A stretch of 64,000 nucleotides of DNA from Cryptomeria japonica (GCF_030272615.1 NC_081408.1:342077793-342141792), one strand, 5' to 3'. Positions 33,865 through 46,010 are shown, counted from the first letter of the stretch. Notes: generated by a model from the letters alone, not told the origin. A program made the numbers and translations.

Positions 33865-36800
33865 ATGAAAATAATCTCTTGGAATATTAGGGGACTCAAT
33901 AATCCCCATAAACATGATATTATTAGGAATATGATAAGAGATAGTAACCCTGATATTTTTCTAATTCAAGAAACCAAAATGAGTAGAGAAAAAGTTGAAT
34001 CTTTGAAGTTCTTCAAAAATGGTAATGTTAGTGGTGGCAGTTCTGAAGGCACTTCAGGAGGCATTGCTACCATCTGGAACCTTAATAAGGTTAAAGGTTA
34101 GGTCATAATTCAGGACAGTAATTTCTCTTGTATTAAATTTGAGCATTTAAAAGATGGTACTTCATGGGTTCTAACCAACATTTATGCTCCTAATACCTTA
34201 AAGGCTAGAAACTCTTTTTGGAAAAAAATCATTCAGGCTAGGGACAGCTTCAAAAATCTTAGTTGGATGGTAATGGGGGAGCTCAACACTCCTTTGAGAG
34301 AGGAGGAAAAATTTGGAGGTAGTCCACCTCAATTGGAAAGTAGGATGGCCCTTATGGATTTTATTAATTCTCAGGCTCTCAATGACTTGGAAATACAAGG
34401 TTGTAATTACACTTGGACTAACAGAAGAACTGGTAATGACCTTATCCAAGTGTGACTTGATAGGACTCTCATCTCTGATGACTGGTATAGTCAGTATTTA
34501 TGTTCTTTGTCGGCCCACATACGGGTTGGATCTGATCATTTCCCTATCACCTTCATTGCTGACTCAATCAATAGAAAGAAAAACTTTCCCTGTAGATTTG
34601 AAAAAATGTGGACCCTCCATCCCGAAATCAGAAGAAATATTTAGAAATGGTGGAGCATCCAAGTTGAGGGAACGGCTATGTTTAAAGTTGTCAAGAAACT
34701 CAAAAGTGTGAAGGACAATATACGACTCTAGAACAAAACCAGTTTTGGAAATATATTTGAGGCTAAGAGTAAAATTTAGGAAGACCTAAAAGAAATACAA
34801 GATCAGATCCAGAAGGATGGTTTCAGTACTATGTCTATTGTTGTTGAAAACAAGACTCAAAAAATACCATGATATTCTTGCCAAAGAGGAAACATTCTGG
34901 AAGCAGAGATCAAGATGCATCTGGCTTAAGGAAGAAGATAGGAATACAAGATTCTTCCATATGTCGACTATCAAGCATAAAGTAGTTAATAAGGTGAACA
35001 AGCTAGTTGTGGAGAATGGGGAGCTGGTCAAGGAGGATGAAATAAGGAATGAAGCTAAGAGGTATTTCTTGGACCTCCTCAAGAGGGATCACAGTTTGGA
35101 TGTTGAAGCCCAATCCTCTTTTCTTCAGAACATTCCTTGTCTCATTGATGCTCAAAAGAATGCCTCCCTCTCCTCCATTCCCTCTAACTTAGAAATTAAA
35201 AATGTCATTTTCTCCTTTGATGGTAACAAAGCACCTGGTCCAGACGGCTTCCCAATGTTCTTTTTTCAAGATTTTTGGGAGATTGTTGGAATTGATGTTT
35301 CCAATGGGGTTAAGGAATTTTTTGGGGCTAGAAAACTCTTGAAAGAAATCAATGGAAATTTTATTTCTCTCATCCCCAAGATTCAAGGTGTTGATTCTTT
35401 GGACAAATTCAGACCTATTAGCCTCTGCAATTCTTTTTACAAGATTATCTCCAAGGTCCCTACCTCTAGAATTCTGGTTGTCCTTCCTGCATTAATTAAA
35501 CACCAGCAAAATGGGTTTGTTCCTGGAAGACAAATTCTTGACTCCATTATTACAGTCCATGAGAACATTCACTCTCTTGTTAGAGCAAAGAAGAAAGGTC
35601 TCATCCTAAAGCTAGATCTCTCCAAAGCCTATGACAAGGTTGACTGGTCTTTACTTCAAAAAATCCTCACTTCTTTTGGGTTCTCCTCTAGAGTTGTCAA
35701 CCTTTTCTCCCAACTTACCACCTCTGCTACTTTTGTTGTTCTTGTCAATGGTTCTCCTTCTACTTTTTTCCAAGCTTCTAGAGGTCTTAGGCAAGGAGAT
35801 CCTATCTCCCCCATCCTCTTCATTATTATGGCCGAAAGCTTTGGAAGGACCATGGAAAAAATGGTGTTGCAAGGCTCCTTTAAGGGCCTCCAACCTTCCT
35901 CTGCTGACCTTATCTTCTCCCACCAGCAGTTTGTTGATGACACTATTATTATGGGGGAATCAAGTATTTTAGAAGCTAAAGTTTTGAAGAGCACCCTGTG
36001 TAAATTTGCCTCTGCTTCAGGTCAGCTTATCAACTAGGCTAAAATTGAAGTCTTTTTCATTAATACTCCAGAGAGAAGACAACAAAGGATTAGTAGAATA
36101 TTTGAGTGTAGGACTGCTAACCTTCCTACCACCTACCTTGGTCTCCCCATGGAAATTGCCCCTTTTGATCCCTTCTAGAGTTCTCTAGTGGACAAATTTC
36201 ATAAAAAAGTTGCGGGTTGGAAAGGGGCCCTCTTAAGTCAAGTTGGCAAGCTCCAACTCCTTAAGGCTACTCTTCAAAGTATTTCGATTTATGCTCTTAG
36301 TCTTTTTAGAATTCCAATTAAGTATACTGAAGCAATTGAGAAAATTCAAAGAAGATTCCTATGGTCTGGGGTTGAGGATAAGCAAAGAATGTCCTTGGTG
36401 CCCTAGGACCAGGTCTATAGGCCAAAAAGCAAAGGAGGTCTAGGCCTCAGGAGGATTCGTACTTTAAATGAAGCTCTCTTGTCCAAACAAGTCTGGAGAA
36501 TGTTTCATTCCAATTCTGAATGGTGCAAAATTTGGTGAAGTAAGTACTCTCTTTTGTCCTCCTCTCTCTCCTCTTTTCTCAATTTGGATCTCAGTATTAA
36601 TGGATCCCACATTTGGAATCATGCCTCTAACTGTAAAGAAAGTATAGCTAAAGGAGTGATATGGAAACTTGGAAATGGTAGGAAAGTAAAATTTTGGGAG
36701 GATCCCTGGCTTTTTGATAAACCTCTAATGGACTTCAACAAATAGGCCCCCCATGCTCCCTCATGTATTAGATCTTTTGGCTCCTTAGTTGCTGAGTACT

Positions 36801-38054
36801 GGGATGGTAATGAATGACAAAACATTGAAAGTATCCACCCTAGCCTTTCTAAGCTCAAGATCCATCTATCTGCGGTATGGCTGAATAATGAAGAGGACTC
36901 CCTTATTTGGAAACATGATCCCAAAGGAACTTTATCTGTGTCTTCTATGTATTGTGTCCTTTCCCCCCCCTCCTATTAACCCTTATTGGTCTAAAGCTTG
37001 GATTAAGGGTCTTACCCTTAAAATCAATTTTTTCTTCTGGACTATCCTCCAAAATAAGATCCTGACCCTTGACAACCTCAAAGGCAGAGGTTTTGCCCTC
37101 CCTAATAGATGTGTGTTGTGCCTTCAAGAGGTAGAGTCTATGGACCATCTTTCTCTCCACTATTCCTTCTCAGCCTCTATTTGGGAAAGCTTCCTCAAGA
37201 GCTTCAGTATTTCTAGGGTGTTTCCTAATAACATTAGAGATATGTTCTCCTCCTAGAATATTCAATGGGCTAACCCTTTTTTGAGATGTTTGTGGTAGCT
37301 TTCTCTTCCTCACATCTTGTGGGGTCTATGGAAAGAAAGAAATAACCAAATCTTCAGGGATGTCTCCCTCAATCAAGATATTGTATTTCAGAAAATTCAA
37401 TGGTCTATTTAGGAAAATATAGGGATCATTGAGGGTCCTTATTACTCGAACAATCCACTGGATTCAAATACCTTAAGGGTATGGAATATGAAGATCACTG
37501 ATGGTCCTAATCTCAACCAAGATAAAAGGCTTGAAGCTAAGTGGCAAACCCCTCCTCAAGGTTGGCTAAAATTTTATTTTGCCGGTGCTGCCAAAGGTAA
37601 CCTAGGTCCTTCAGGTTGTGGAGCTATTCTTAGAGATCATAGAGGAATTTGCAAGGAAATGGTTGCTGTCCCTATTGGAACCCAAACCAATCATAAAGCT
37701 GAAGCAATGGCAGCTCTTCAAGGCATCATCCTAGCCAAAAAATGGAAATGCCCCTATCTATGGATAGAAGGGGATTCAAATAATATAATAAATTGCCTTA
37801 ATGGGACTTCAAAACCTTCTTGGTCAATTCACAACATAATCACCTCTGCTATTGACATTATTAGCACCTTTAAAAAATGCCATATCTCCCACATCTACCG
37901 GGAGGCCAACGACTCTACTGACTGGGCTGCCAATGCGGCGGTTAAAAGTGAGGCAATTACCACATGGATGGGTGAAAGCGGACTCCCCGAAGATGTCAGA
38001 CAAATCATTAGCAATGAGCGATATAAAAGCACTCCAAAGACTCTTGATGGATAG
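33865..38054 (+). pseudogene. LINE ORF2: endonuclease, reverse transcriptase, RNase H
   Basis: ATG at 33865 follows the ORF1 stop by two bases. The apurinic-type endonuclease starts ISWNIRGLNNP, has IQETKM and NIYAP, GELNTPL (Glu where GDFN is usual) and SDHFPI. The reverse transcriptase (about 35200-36040) has NKAPGPDGFP, FRPISLCN, GFVPGRQI, LKLDLSKAYDKVDW, RGLRQGDPISP and FVDDT. A Cys/His region CVLCLQEVESMDHLSLH is near 37115. The RNase H is at about 37560-38000. Lesions: stops at 34099, 34453, 34642, 34729, 34777, 36035, 36176, 36404, 36536, 36743, 36815, 37254, 37296 and 37410, plus frame changes at an A6 run (34859-34864) and a C8 run (36963-36970). Confidence 0.88.
37557..38000 (+). 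other. RNase H domain of LINE ORF2 (plant archaeal-type)
   Basis: The pattern WLKFYFAGAAKGNLGPSGCG, KAEAMAALQGI, LWIEGDSNNII and IYREANDSTDWAANAA matches the RNase H that plant L1 elements carry after the reverse transcriptase. The first catalytic Asp (normally F-DGA-KGN) is Ala here, whereas the Glu and the later Asp residues are kept. An inactive domain is likely. Confidence 0.75.
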
Positions 38055-38232
38055 GATAATTATGAAAAGTACTGATGTGAGTACTTCAAGTTATTTTAAT
38101 AATGAGAAAATCACTCATTATAACATCAATGCCATAAACTCTCATGCTTTCTGGGTAATTGTTATAGCTCTGAAAAGCTCTTAGTTTAATCAGCTCTATA
38201 AGTTTCAAAATTTGGTCGTGAGTAGCGACAAC
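38055..38232 (+). other. Gap between LINE ORF2 and ORF3
   Basis: 178 nt without an open frame, containing several stops in each frame. It separates the RNase H end from the ATG of ORF3. Confidence 0.6.
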
Positions 38233-39942
38233 ATGGGCGGAAAAAGGAGGTGATATGAACCAAGTAGTTGTAAAGAATGGAAACAGAAGGAAGAGGTTTG
38301 GGGTATTCTACAACAAGGTGGTCTCTCAAACTTCATGGAGAGACTCCACAACCAAGATGGTATGGTAACCAGTCATTTCTGCAAGAACTGGAAGAAGGGC
38401 ATGTTAAAAATGGGCGATAAAATGGTTGAAATCGACAAAGATTTAATTGCTCAAGCTACGGGCCTCACTAGGGAAGGTTGCAACTTCTACAAAGATAGGA
38501 AGGCCAACAGGGAAGCTATTGAAAGGTACCTGGTAACTGAGAAAGAGAAAAAATGACTGGTAAAGTTGAGAAAAACCTACTACCCACCTAGGGCTTTTGC
38601 CAAACCCTGGTGGGAGATTCTTTTTGTTTTAATGCGATATATCACTCTAGATGGTAGGTTTACGAAAGTTTATGGGTGTCACTTTGTTCTGTTAAATCAC
38701 TTTAGGCACAATGATAAGGTTAATTTCCCTTATTTCCTGCTTTGTTCGATGAATGCATCCCTTAAGGCTTACAAAGAGAATCCTCTGGGTGATACTGCTA
38801 TGCACCAAGGTCTAATGGTCCTAATTTATGACCATTTAAAGGCCACTCAAATTGCTCGTATGCAGCCCTTTGTGGATTTTGAGGAAGAGATGTCTGATTC
38901 TACCTTTTCTGAGGAGGAGGAATCCAATAGTGACTCTTCATCTGATACAAAGGACAGTTTTGATGACTCAAAGTATGAAAGTGAGAAGAAGAGGAAATAC
39001 AGAAAAACAAGACCCTCTTCATCCAAGGGCAAAAAGCCTCAAAGCAAACCCTTGATTAGCATCTCTTCAGGAGGGGAGGATCCAGATGATTCTAAGAAGG
39101 AGAACCCTAAAGGGTTGCTGAAGAAGAAAACAAAAATCCATACCCAGACTTTGAAAAAGCACAAGAAAAAAGAGGAGACTAGCAAGGAACCAGAAGTTGA
39201 CAAGCAAACAAGGACCCTGGAAGCTGAGCACAGCCTGGAAAAGGAGACTATGGAAGAGACTCTTAGGGCTACTGACATAATTTCTGCCCTCCACATCCCC
39301 AAAGAAGAATAGGTTACTACTAGAAAAGTTGCTCCCTCATTTGGCCCTCCTCTCGAGGGTTTGCATGGTTTCATGGAAACTATGGAGTGGCTCATTAATG
39401 GTTACAAGAAAGTTGTGGATGAATACAAGAAGCTCTGTAACAGAGTCTTGATTCTGGAAACCATTAATATTGGGGAGGGAAATACAATGGCCAACTATAT
39501 TGAGGACTTGAAAAACACCATCGCCAAAGCTGAAGACATCAGAGATGCTTTCAACCCCAGGTTTGAGAAGATTGAAAAGGAGATGCTGGACAGAAAAAGC
39601 CTTGCAGACACTAGCAAAAAAACCCTCTTGGACACTGTCACCAAAGTTGATAAAATTGAGGAGTGCCTGAAGAACATCGCTAAACAGAGCCTAAGTATTT
39701 TGAAGATCTTGGCCAACAACACCCACACCCTCATCAGCAAGATGGATGACGAAAAGGAAATCTAGGACTTTGAACTAGAAGCTGAAGGAACAGGAGAAGC
39801 TCAAGGTCCTAGAACCCACACCAGAGGCAAGAGGAAGGAAAAGAAACCGAACAAGGATCTGGAAGAACTGAAAGCTATCAGGGCCACCTATGACGAGCTA
39901 ATGACAAAGGCGGAGGATCTGCTAAAGAAAATCGTTGTGTAG
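38233..39942 (+). pseudogene. LINE ORF3, unknown protein with folded N-terminal domain and coiled-coil tail
   Basis: One frame of 570 codons from ATG 38233 to TAG 39940, with stops at 38251, 38554, 39310 and 39763 and no frameshift. Residues about 15-210 look like a folded domain: VTSHFCKNWKKGMLKMGDK, LIAQATGLTREGCNFYKD, YYPPRAFAKPWWEILFVLMR, YITLDGRFTKVYGCHFVLLN and HQGLMVLIYDHLK. Residues 215-250 are acidic and Ser-rich; 250-340 are Lys-rich. Residues 375-510 are helical with heptads (MEWLINGYKKVVDEYKKL, IEKEMLDRKSL, ILKILANNTHTLI). The tail is basic, then helical. I recall similar N-terminal domains in unnamed plant retroelement ORFs but can give no function. The position after ORF2 is unusual for an L1-like element. 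Confidence 0.65.
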
Positions 39943-40076
39943 CGCATTCCGTGTTTCTTTGCTATTTTTTTTTGTTAAGTTGTTCTTTCTGTTCGCTAGT
40001 CTTTTGGCCAGTCTTTTTGTTTGCAAACTCTTTTGTTCTGTTCTTCTCGGTGTTTTTTCTATATCTATGATGTAAA

Positions 40077-40096
40077 GGTTTTGGGTCCTGAAAACC
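40077..40096 (+). terminator. 3'-terminal hairpin of LINE K
   Basis: GGTTTT (40077-40082) pairs with AAAACC (40091-40096) across the loop GGGTCCTG, preceded by TGTAAA and followed by a T-run and the element end. It is the counterpart of 16964-16988 in the truncated LINE. Likely a reverse-transcriptase recognition structure. Confidence 0.55.
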
Positions 40097-40132
40097 TATT
40101 TTTTCATTAATCAGAACAATATTTAGGACAAT

Positions 40133-40830
40133 CTATATAAATGGATCAATTTTGAGTGTAAGACCTTTAATAACAACACTAAATCAAATCATAAACCCTA
40201 CTTTACACTTCCCAATCCATGATAAATCAAAATTAAAGCAAATAGATGAGAGTCTCAGTTTAGATAAGGGCAAATTTTAACCAAAATATGCAGGAAACCA
40301 TGAGTTTCTATTGAAAATCAAAGACTATTACATTTGCATCTGCATCCCTCCTCATTTTTGGCATGGAAACCAATATTTAAATACACATTCTTCATGAAAA
40401 TTGACAACCAACTCTTAACCACCCATACAACCACTTTTTAGGCGTTACATCCCTAATTTGTTGTCAACTTGATACTTTTAGTTGTCAATTGACAAGTTTT
40501 AATATTTCTTGCTACATGACTCTAATTAATCATTCCATTACAACAATAGGGTCATATGAGACCTTATGAAACATAAAATACTTATTAAACTCATATTCTA
40601 CCCATTGAACCCCATTACATTACTCATTTTGACATTGTTTTGTCCTCACGACAACTTATTGCAATTTAATTACATTAACAATACATGAATAGATATGGCT
40701 TTAATTGTCTTAATTACATATCCAAATGGTCATGATTGACCTTACAACACAAATATCTTCTTGATCTTCATTGTGGCCTCATGATGGCCATTCTTGCCTT
40801 GGGTGCTCATGCACCAGAAAGGAAGGGAGA
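40133..40830. other. Non-coding sequence, right flank of the LINE
   Basis: Continuation of 31151-32118 across the LINE insertion. AT-rich; no gene seen. Confidence 0.4.
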
Positions 40831-40877
40831 TAGAGGGGGGAGGGAGAGAGAAAGAGTGGGGAGTGGGGAGGGAGATA

Positions 40878-40933
<56 letters not shown>

Positions 40934-40965
40934 GTATGGAGGAAGGGAGAGAGGGGGAACATGTT
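40831..40965. repeat. GA microsatellite
   Basis: Purine tract with a pure (GA)n core at about 40875-40929, flanked by GGGAGG-type units. Confidence 0.9.
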
Positions 40966-41029
40966 GATTTGTTATTTTTGTAAGTAGTATTGGTATTACT
41001 TTTTATATTATAATAATGGTTCATCTTGC

Positions 41030-41698
41030 CACCTTAGGACACCATATGACCCCTTAGGACATCATATGCTCCTAAAGGGTCATGTGGTGTGTTAAGGGGT
41101 CACATGATGTCATTAGGTGTTATGTTGGGTCCTAAGGGAGAGAGAGAGAGATAGAGAGAGAGAGATATATATATATATCATACGACCCCTTAGGATATCA
41201 TATAGTCTTACTTGGAGTTGTATAGTATGCTAAGGGGTCATATGGTGTCGATAGGGATCATGTGGGGTCCTAAGGGGTCATATATCATAATAATGGTTCA
41301 CATTTCCCCCTCAGGATACATGTGACCTCTTAGGACACCATATGACTCCTTAAGACACCATACAATGCCTTAGGACATTGTATGGTCGTAAGGGGTCTTA
41401 TGGTATCATTAGGGGTCATGTGGGGTCCTAGTGGTGCCATACATGTATTATAACACCATATGACCCATAAAGACACTATATGATCCCTTAGGACATCATA
41501 TGCTCCTAAAGGGTCATGTGGTGTGTCAAGGGGTCACATGATGTCATTAGGTGTTATGTGGGGTCTTAAGAGAGAGAGAGGGGATGGGAAAGGAAGGTAG
41601 ATAGAGGGGGGAGGGAAAGAGAAAGAATGGGGAGGGAAGGAGGGAGAGAGATAGTGGAGGGAGGGAGAGGGAGAGGGAGAGGGAGAGGATGGGAAAGG

Positions 41699-41748
<50 letters not shown>

Positions 41749-41808
41749 TAAAAATGGGAGGGAGGGAGATGGGGGGAGAGAGAGAGAGAGGGGAGGCAGG
41801 GAGATAGA

Positions 41809-41839
<31 letters not shown>

Positions 41840-42175
41840 AATAAAAATGGGAGGGAGGGAGATGGGGGGAGAGGAAGAGATGTCACATGATGTTGTTAGG
41901 TGTCACATGGGGTCCTAATTGATCCACACATGTGTTTCAACACCATATGACCCCTTAAGACACCATTTGACCCCTTATGATATCATACATGGTCCGAAGG
42001 GGTCATATGGCATCATTCGAGGTCATATGGCATCATTGGGGTTCATGTGGGGTCCTAATGGGGCCACACATGTGTTAGAACATCATATGACCCCTTAGGA
42101 CATCATATGGTCTTAAGGGGTCATATGTGTGCTAAGGGACCTTACATGATGTCATTAGGTGTTATGTGGGATATT
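41030..42175. repeat. Palindromic minisatellite complex interleaved with GA/TA tracts
   Basis: Many imperfect copies of CATATGACCCCTTAGGACA and its complement (TAAGGGGTCATATGGTGT), alternating in orientation so that single strands can fold. Larger blocks recur: text running from TGACCCCTTAGGACATCATATGCTC through GATGTCATTAGGTGTTATG appears at about 41049-41130 and 41486-41562. Purine tracts (41140-41165, 41570-41880) with a (TA)n at 41702-41731 are inserted between blocks and tend to start after GGTCCTAAGG or GGTCTTAAG. Confidence 0.85.
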
Positions 42176-42224
42176 GAGAGAGAGAGAGGGTAGTAATACA
42201 ATGTAATAAGATATCAAAATATAA

Positions 42225-42385
42225 AATATATGCATATATTTAATATACATATATGTATACATACATGCATACACATATTATATACATATACATACATATT
42301 ATATATACATATATACATATTATACATATTATACATATACATATGTGTATGAATACACAAACACATTTTAAACATACATATGTAT
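42225..42385. repeat. ATACAT-type microsatellite
   Basis: Imperfect ATACAT/TATACATAT repeats over about 160 bp. No gene. Confidence 0.85.
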
Positions 42386-42427
42386 TTTTTCGTGTTAGGT
42401 TGTCTTTATGTGGACATAACCCGTACG

Positions 42428-42545
42428 GGGTTTGTCTTCTTAAAACCTTGTACATGATTTTGTTTATTAAAACCCCATACATAGTTTTGTTAATTAAAAC
42501 CTCGTATGCTCTTTATATTAAAAATAACCTGTATGCACTTTAGTT
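42428..42545. repeat. 28-bp minisatellite, about 4 copies
   Basis: Units of the form TTAAAACCTTGTACATGATTTTG with variation. Related words occur at 30300-30425 beside the other large GA tract. Confidence 0.6.
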
Positions 42546-43440
42546 TATTTAGGCTTGTGAATAGGCTTGGATGACAAAGTTGTGGGTTGGAAATTTGATT
42601 TCCCTCCATTTCTCTCCTTTTTGACGTGTTTTTTTTTATCATCTTGGTTTCTCGACTTTATCATCATCATGTTTACACTTCATCAACTAGATATTTCTAA
42701 AATTTCCACCATATTTTCACCCATCTTATGAGCTTTCTAACAATATAATTTTTTAAAAATTTGAACAACAATAACATATTATTCTTGAATTTCTTTTACC
42801 AGTGTCTACATAGTTCTCAGAGACATATGTGTACCATTTTTTTAATAACTTTTGATCTACTTATCTAAATTTAGAAAAATTTAAATTTTATTGTAGTGCA
42901 CTTGATTATTTACAATTTTTAAAAAATAAAATTTTCTTTTCGATTGTTTTTGGTGCAAGTTATGCTTCGCGCATGAACAAGTACCTAATTTTCAGGATGT
43001 GCTCGATTCGAAAAATCACCAAAACTAAATACTCAACAAAAAATTACAAAAAAATACACAACTTATAGTACTCACTCTTAAATATCTTTCTACCAAAGGA
43101 TTTGTCAAAATACTAAATCTAACTATGACTTTTTTGATGTGCACATCAGACACTGTTATGTTTTTGAGAAAAAAACAGGTTCTATTTTTCATGTGTGAAG
43201 GATTTGACCCCCTTAATCTTATCCAATTTTGAAAAAAATAGTACTTTGGAAACTAGGTTCATAGTAATACAATCTTTGTTCTTTGAGTATCTTCATATCT
43301 TGAGTGGATGACTCTCAAATTTCCTCTGCAAGATCAGGTTTACCTGATTTCAGAAAAAAAAAGTAAAAAAAAAGTGTACACTTATACCCCCCTTTTTGCA
43401 CAACATCTTGGTGCACTTACCCAGTACGCAGTAGTGTAAT
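42546..43440. other. AT-rich spacer
   Basis: No gene or clear repeat seen. Two A-runs and a C-run occur near 43360-43395. Confidence 0.4.
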
Positions 43441-43537
43441 TGGCATTGTTACCTATCTTAGGGGATTTTCCCTTTTCATTCTTTGGGAATGGTTCCTTAA
43501 ACATTGCATTCTCTTCATTGGAAGTGTGACCATTAAC

Positions 43538-45334
43538 TTATGTTGCATCATTGTCAATGAGATCTTGGATGACATTCTTCAATCTATTAAAATTTTTAGT
43601 CTTATGCCCATTTCTCTTGTGGTAGTCACAAAACTCATCATCACTCCACCATGTAGACTTTACCTTAGGTTCAAATGGTCGATTCTCTAGCAATGTAATA
43701 ATCTTGTTTTCCACCAAGTTCTTCAATGCATTTTCGATTGGTTCTCCTAATGGAGTGTATTTTCTTGGAGGTCTTGATGGCCTTTAAGAATTCACTTGAT
43801 TATTGGAATTAGATGAGCTTACCACATTAGCATCCACTACCCCATCATTAAAAATATTCTCATTTTTGTTCCAAAAGTGAGGTTTATCTTTCCCATTAGA
43901 ATCATCTTTATTGTCCTTAAATAGTTTGATGGTACCTTGCTCAATGAGGACTTTCTCAAATGCTAGACCTTTCTCAATAAGATCTTTGAAAGTAGATAAA
44001 CAAGATTTTCTAAGTTCATATCCAATTTCCTTATTCACATTCTAAGTTCAAATATTTCAACCATTTATTTTTGTGGAATATCACAAGAGCAACGACTAGC
44101 TAAACTTCTCCATTGTTCTAAGAATGATGCAAAGGACTCTCCATTTTTATTCTTGGTATTACATAAGGTAGTCATTGATACATCTATTTCAATGTTGTAT
44201 GAGAAGTGTTGTATAAAATATTCCACTAGTTCACACCATGACTTGATCCTAGGTGAAAGTTATGAAAAACCATCCCATGGCTTGTCCCTCAAAGCTTTGT
44301 GGAAATAATCTCATCAAATAGGATTACTCTCTTACTACCTCTATGCAAGCCGTGAAAAAATCTCTAATGTGTGCCTTGGGATATCCCTTTCCTCTATAAT
44401 TGTCAAACTTTGGTATCACAAAATGATGAGGAAAAGGAGGCATTGGCATGCTCTTATCATATGGATAGGGACATATGTCTTTCATTGTGTAGTCCTTTGT
44501 TGGTGTGTGCATATCTACCATTTGTTTTTATAAATCCTTGATCTTTTTTTGCAAGTCATTACTAGGTGGTGTTTTCTCTCTTTGAGATATTCCCATGCTT
44601 GATCCACTAGGTGCAGGAAGAGGGATATAATGCATGTAGAGATGATATTGGTCATAGATATGCTCATATGGAGGAGAAGCGTAATAGTAGGTAGTGTATG
44701 GGCCACTTGGTATGGTATTATAATGAGGAGCACTAGGCCTAGGATGATTGTATGTGTCATGACCATGAGGATGAGGGGTATTATAAGTATGATCTTGATT
44801 ATTTCCCCCAAATATAACTCAGGGTTTCCTAGTATCAAGATCTTGAATGTTCCCTTGGATGTGGGTGTATGTATTGGTGTTTCTTCACCCTTGGATAAGA
44901 CGATCTTAGTGTTGTTCATGAGTATATCTAGAAAAATTGGTATAGGCATGAGTATCAGTTACTTTAGGCTTTTAAAACAAGTATGAGGGTGACTCAGGCA
45001 TGATTTGTTCTCTTCTATTACCACCATCATTACCACTAGGATTTCCATTAGCTTGATTAACTTGGTTGGGATCCTCTTCCAAGATTTATGACACATCAAA
45101 ATCATGGGGTAATCTTTCTCCACTTTGCATAAACATTGTCACAAGGTATTGACGATCTCTTCTCATGAATTCCTCAATCATTCTATTAAATCATGCATCA
45201 GATATAGTATCTTGAATGTTTGTAGAAGTAATGGACTCACTTTCATCATCATTTTCATTTTTGGGTGGATTACTATGACTTTCAAAATCTTGTGAGTTGT
45301 AAAACTCATCTCCATAAAACTCATAGGTACTCAT
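43538..45334 (-). pseudogene. Gypsy element G gag remnant
   Basis: Starts at ATG 45334 (MSTYEFYGDEFYNSQDF), followed by an acidic and Tyr/Pro/His-rich region with stops. The gag core at 44521-44324 has FVIPKFDNYRGKGYPKAHIR and FFTACIEVVRE. A Cys/His motif near 43640 reads CDYHKRNGHKTKNF, where the last Cys of C-x2-H-x4-H-x4-C is Phe. It ends near 43538 with VIQDLIDN. No protease or pol follows, so the 3' part was lost or the element was non-autonomous. Its 5' leader (45335-45626, resuming 53474) was hit by copia B. Confidence 0.7.
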
Positions 45335-45626
45335 GTTGAGAGATCTTAGAGATTCTTCACCTTCTCTTCTAGACCTTTATGAATGAGTTTCAATCATGAA
45401 TTAACCTTAGCTAAAAAAATGAAGGATGGAAGAAAAATGTGAAGAGTACGAAAGACCATGAGGGTTGAATGGAAAATGAAAGAATATAAGGATGTCTTGA
45501 AATGTCCAAAATGCAAGCTCTAGATAAATGTAATAATCTAAAGCAAGGTGTGGCTTCCAAAGAGATGATAGACTCTTGATGAGGTAAGTTGACCATAACT
45601 AAAGATAACCAAATGGAACCCAAGAT
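45335..45626 (-). other. Leader region of gypsy G, target of copia B
   Basis: Purine-rich on the plus strand, with no gene. It ends with AAGAT (45622-45626), the target duplicate of copia B, and continues at 53474. Confidence 0.4.
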
Positions 45627-45930
45627 TGTTAGAATATTTAATCTTTACTTAGCTTAGGTTTATTTTTATTTAGTTTAGGATATTCATTTGGAATTCCTAC
45701 ATGTAATTTGTCCTCTAGTACATGTGTGAGGACAAGTCATTTCTTTTATTTTCCTTTATTAAGGAATATTAGATTTCCTCCATAAGAGGATGTGGACACA
45801 TGGCACACACATTTTATGAATGGTGGCATTCATAGATTTGGAGTTACTTTGTAACTCCTCTCCTCATCTCTATTTAAGAGATGCCTCCTCTCTCATTTCT
45901 TCTTAATGACAATATTGTAAAGAGCTTCTT

Positions 45931-46010
<80 letters not shown>

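Larger units (their letters stand above)
32119..40114 (+). mobile_element. Full-length L1-like LINE (K) with three ORFs
   Basis: About 8.0 kb between direct repeats AACAATGTTTAGGACAAT (32101-32118) and AACAATATTTAGGACAAT (40115-40132), with one mismatch in 18. Content: ORF1 (32156-33862), ORF2 (33865-38054) with endonuclease, reverse transcriptase and RNase H, a 178-nt gap, ORF3 (38233-39942), and a 172-nt 3' UTR with a terminal hairpin. The 5' end retains a short GC-rich repeat (GGCGGAAGCGGGAGCAA twice). The length and intact ends suggest a complete insertion. All three ORFs contain stops, so it is inactive. Confidence 0.88.

Noticed and set aside
41566-41886. 106-aa minus-strand frame
   Set aside because: Also a translation of GA/TA repeats.
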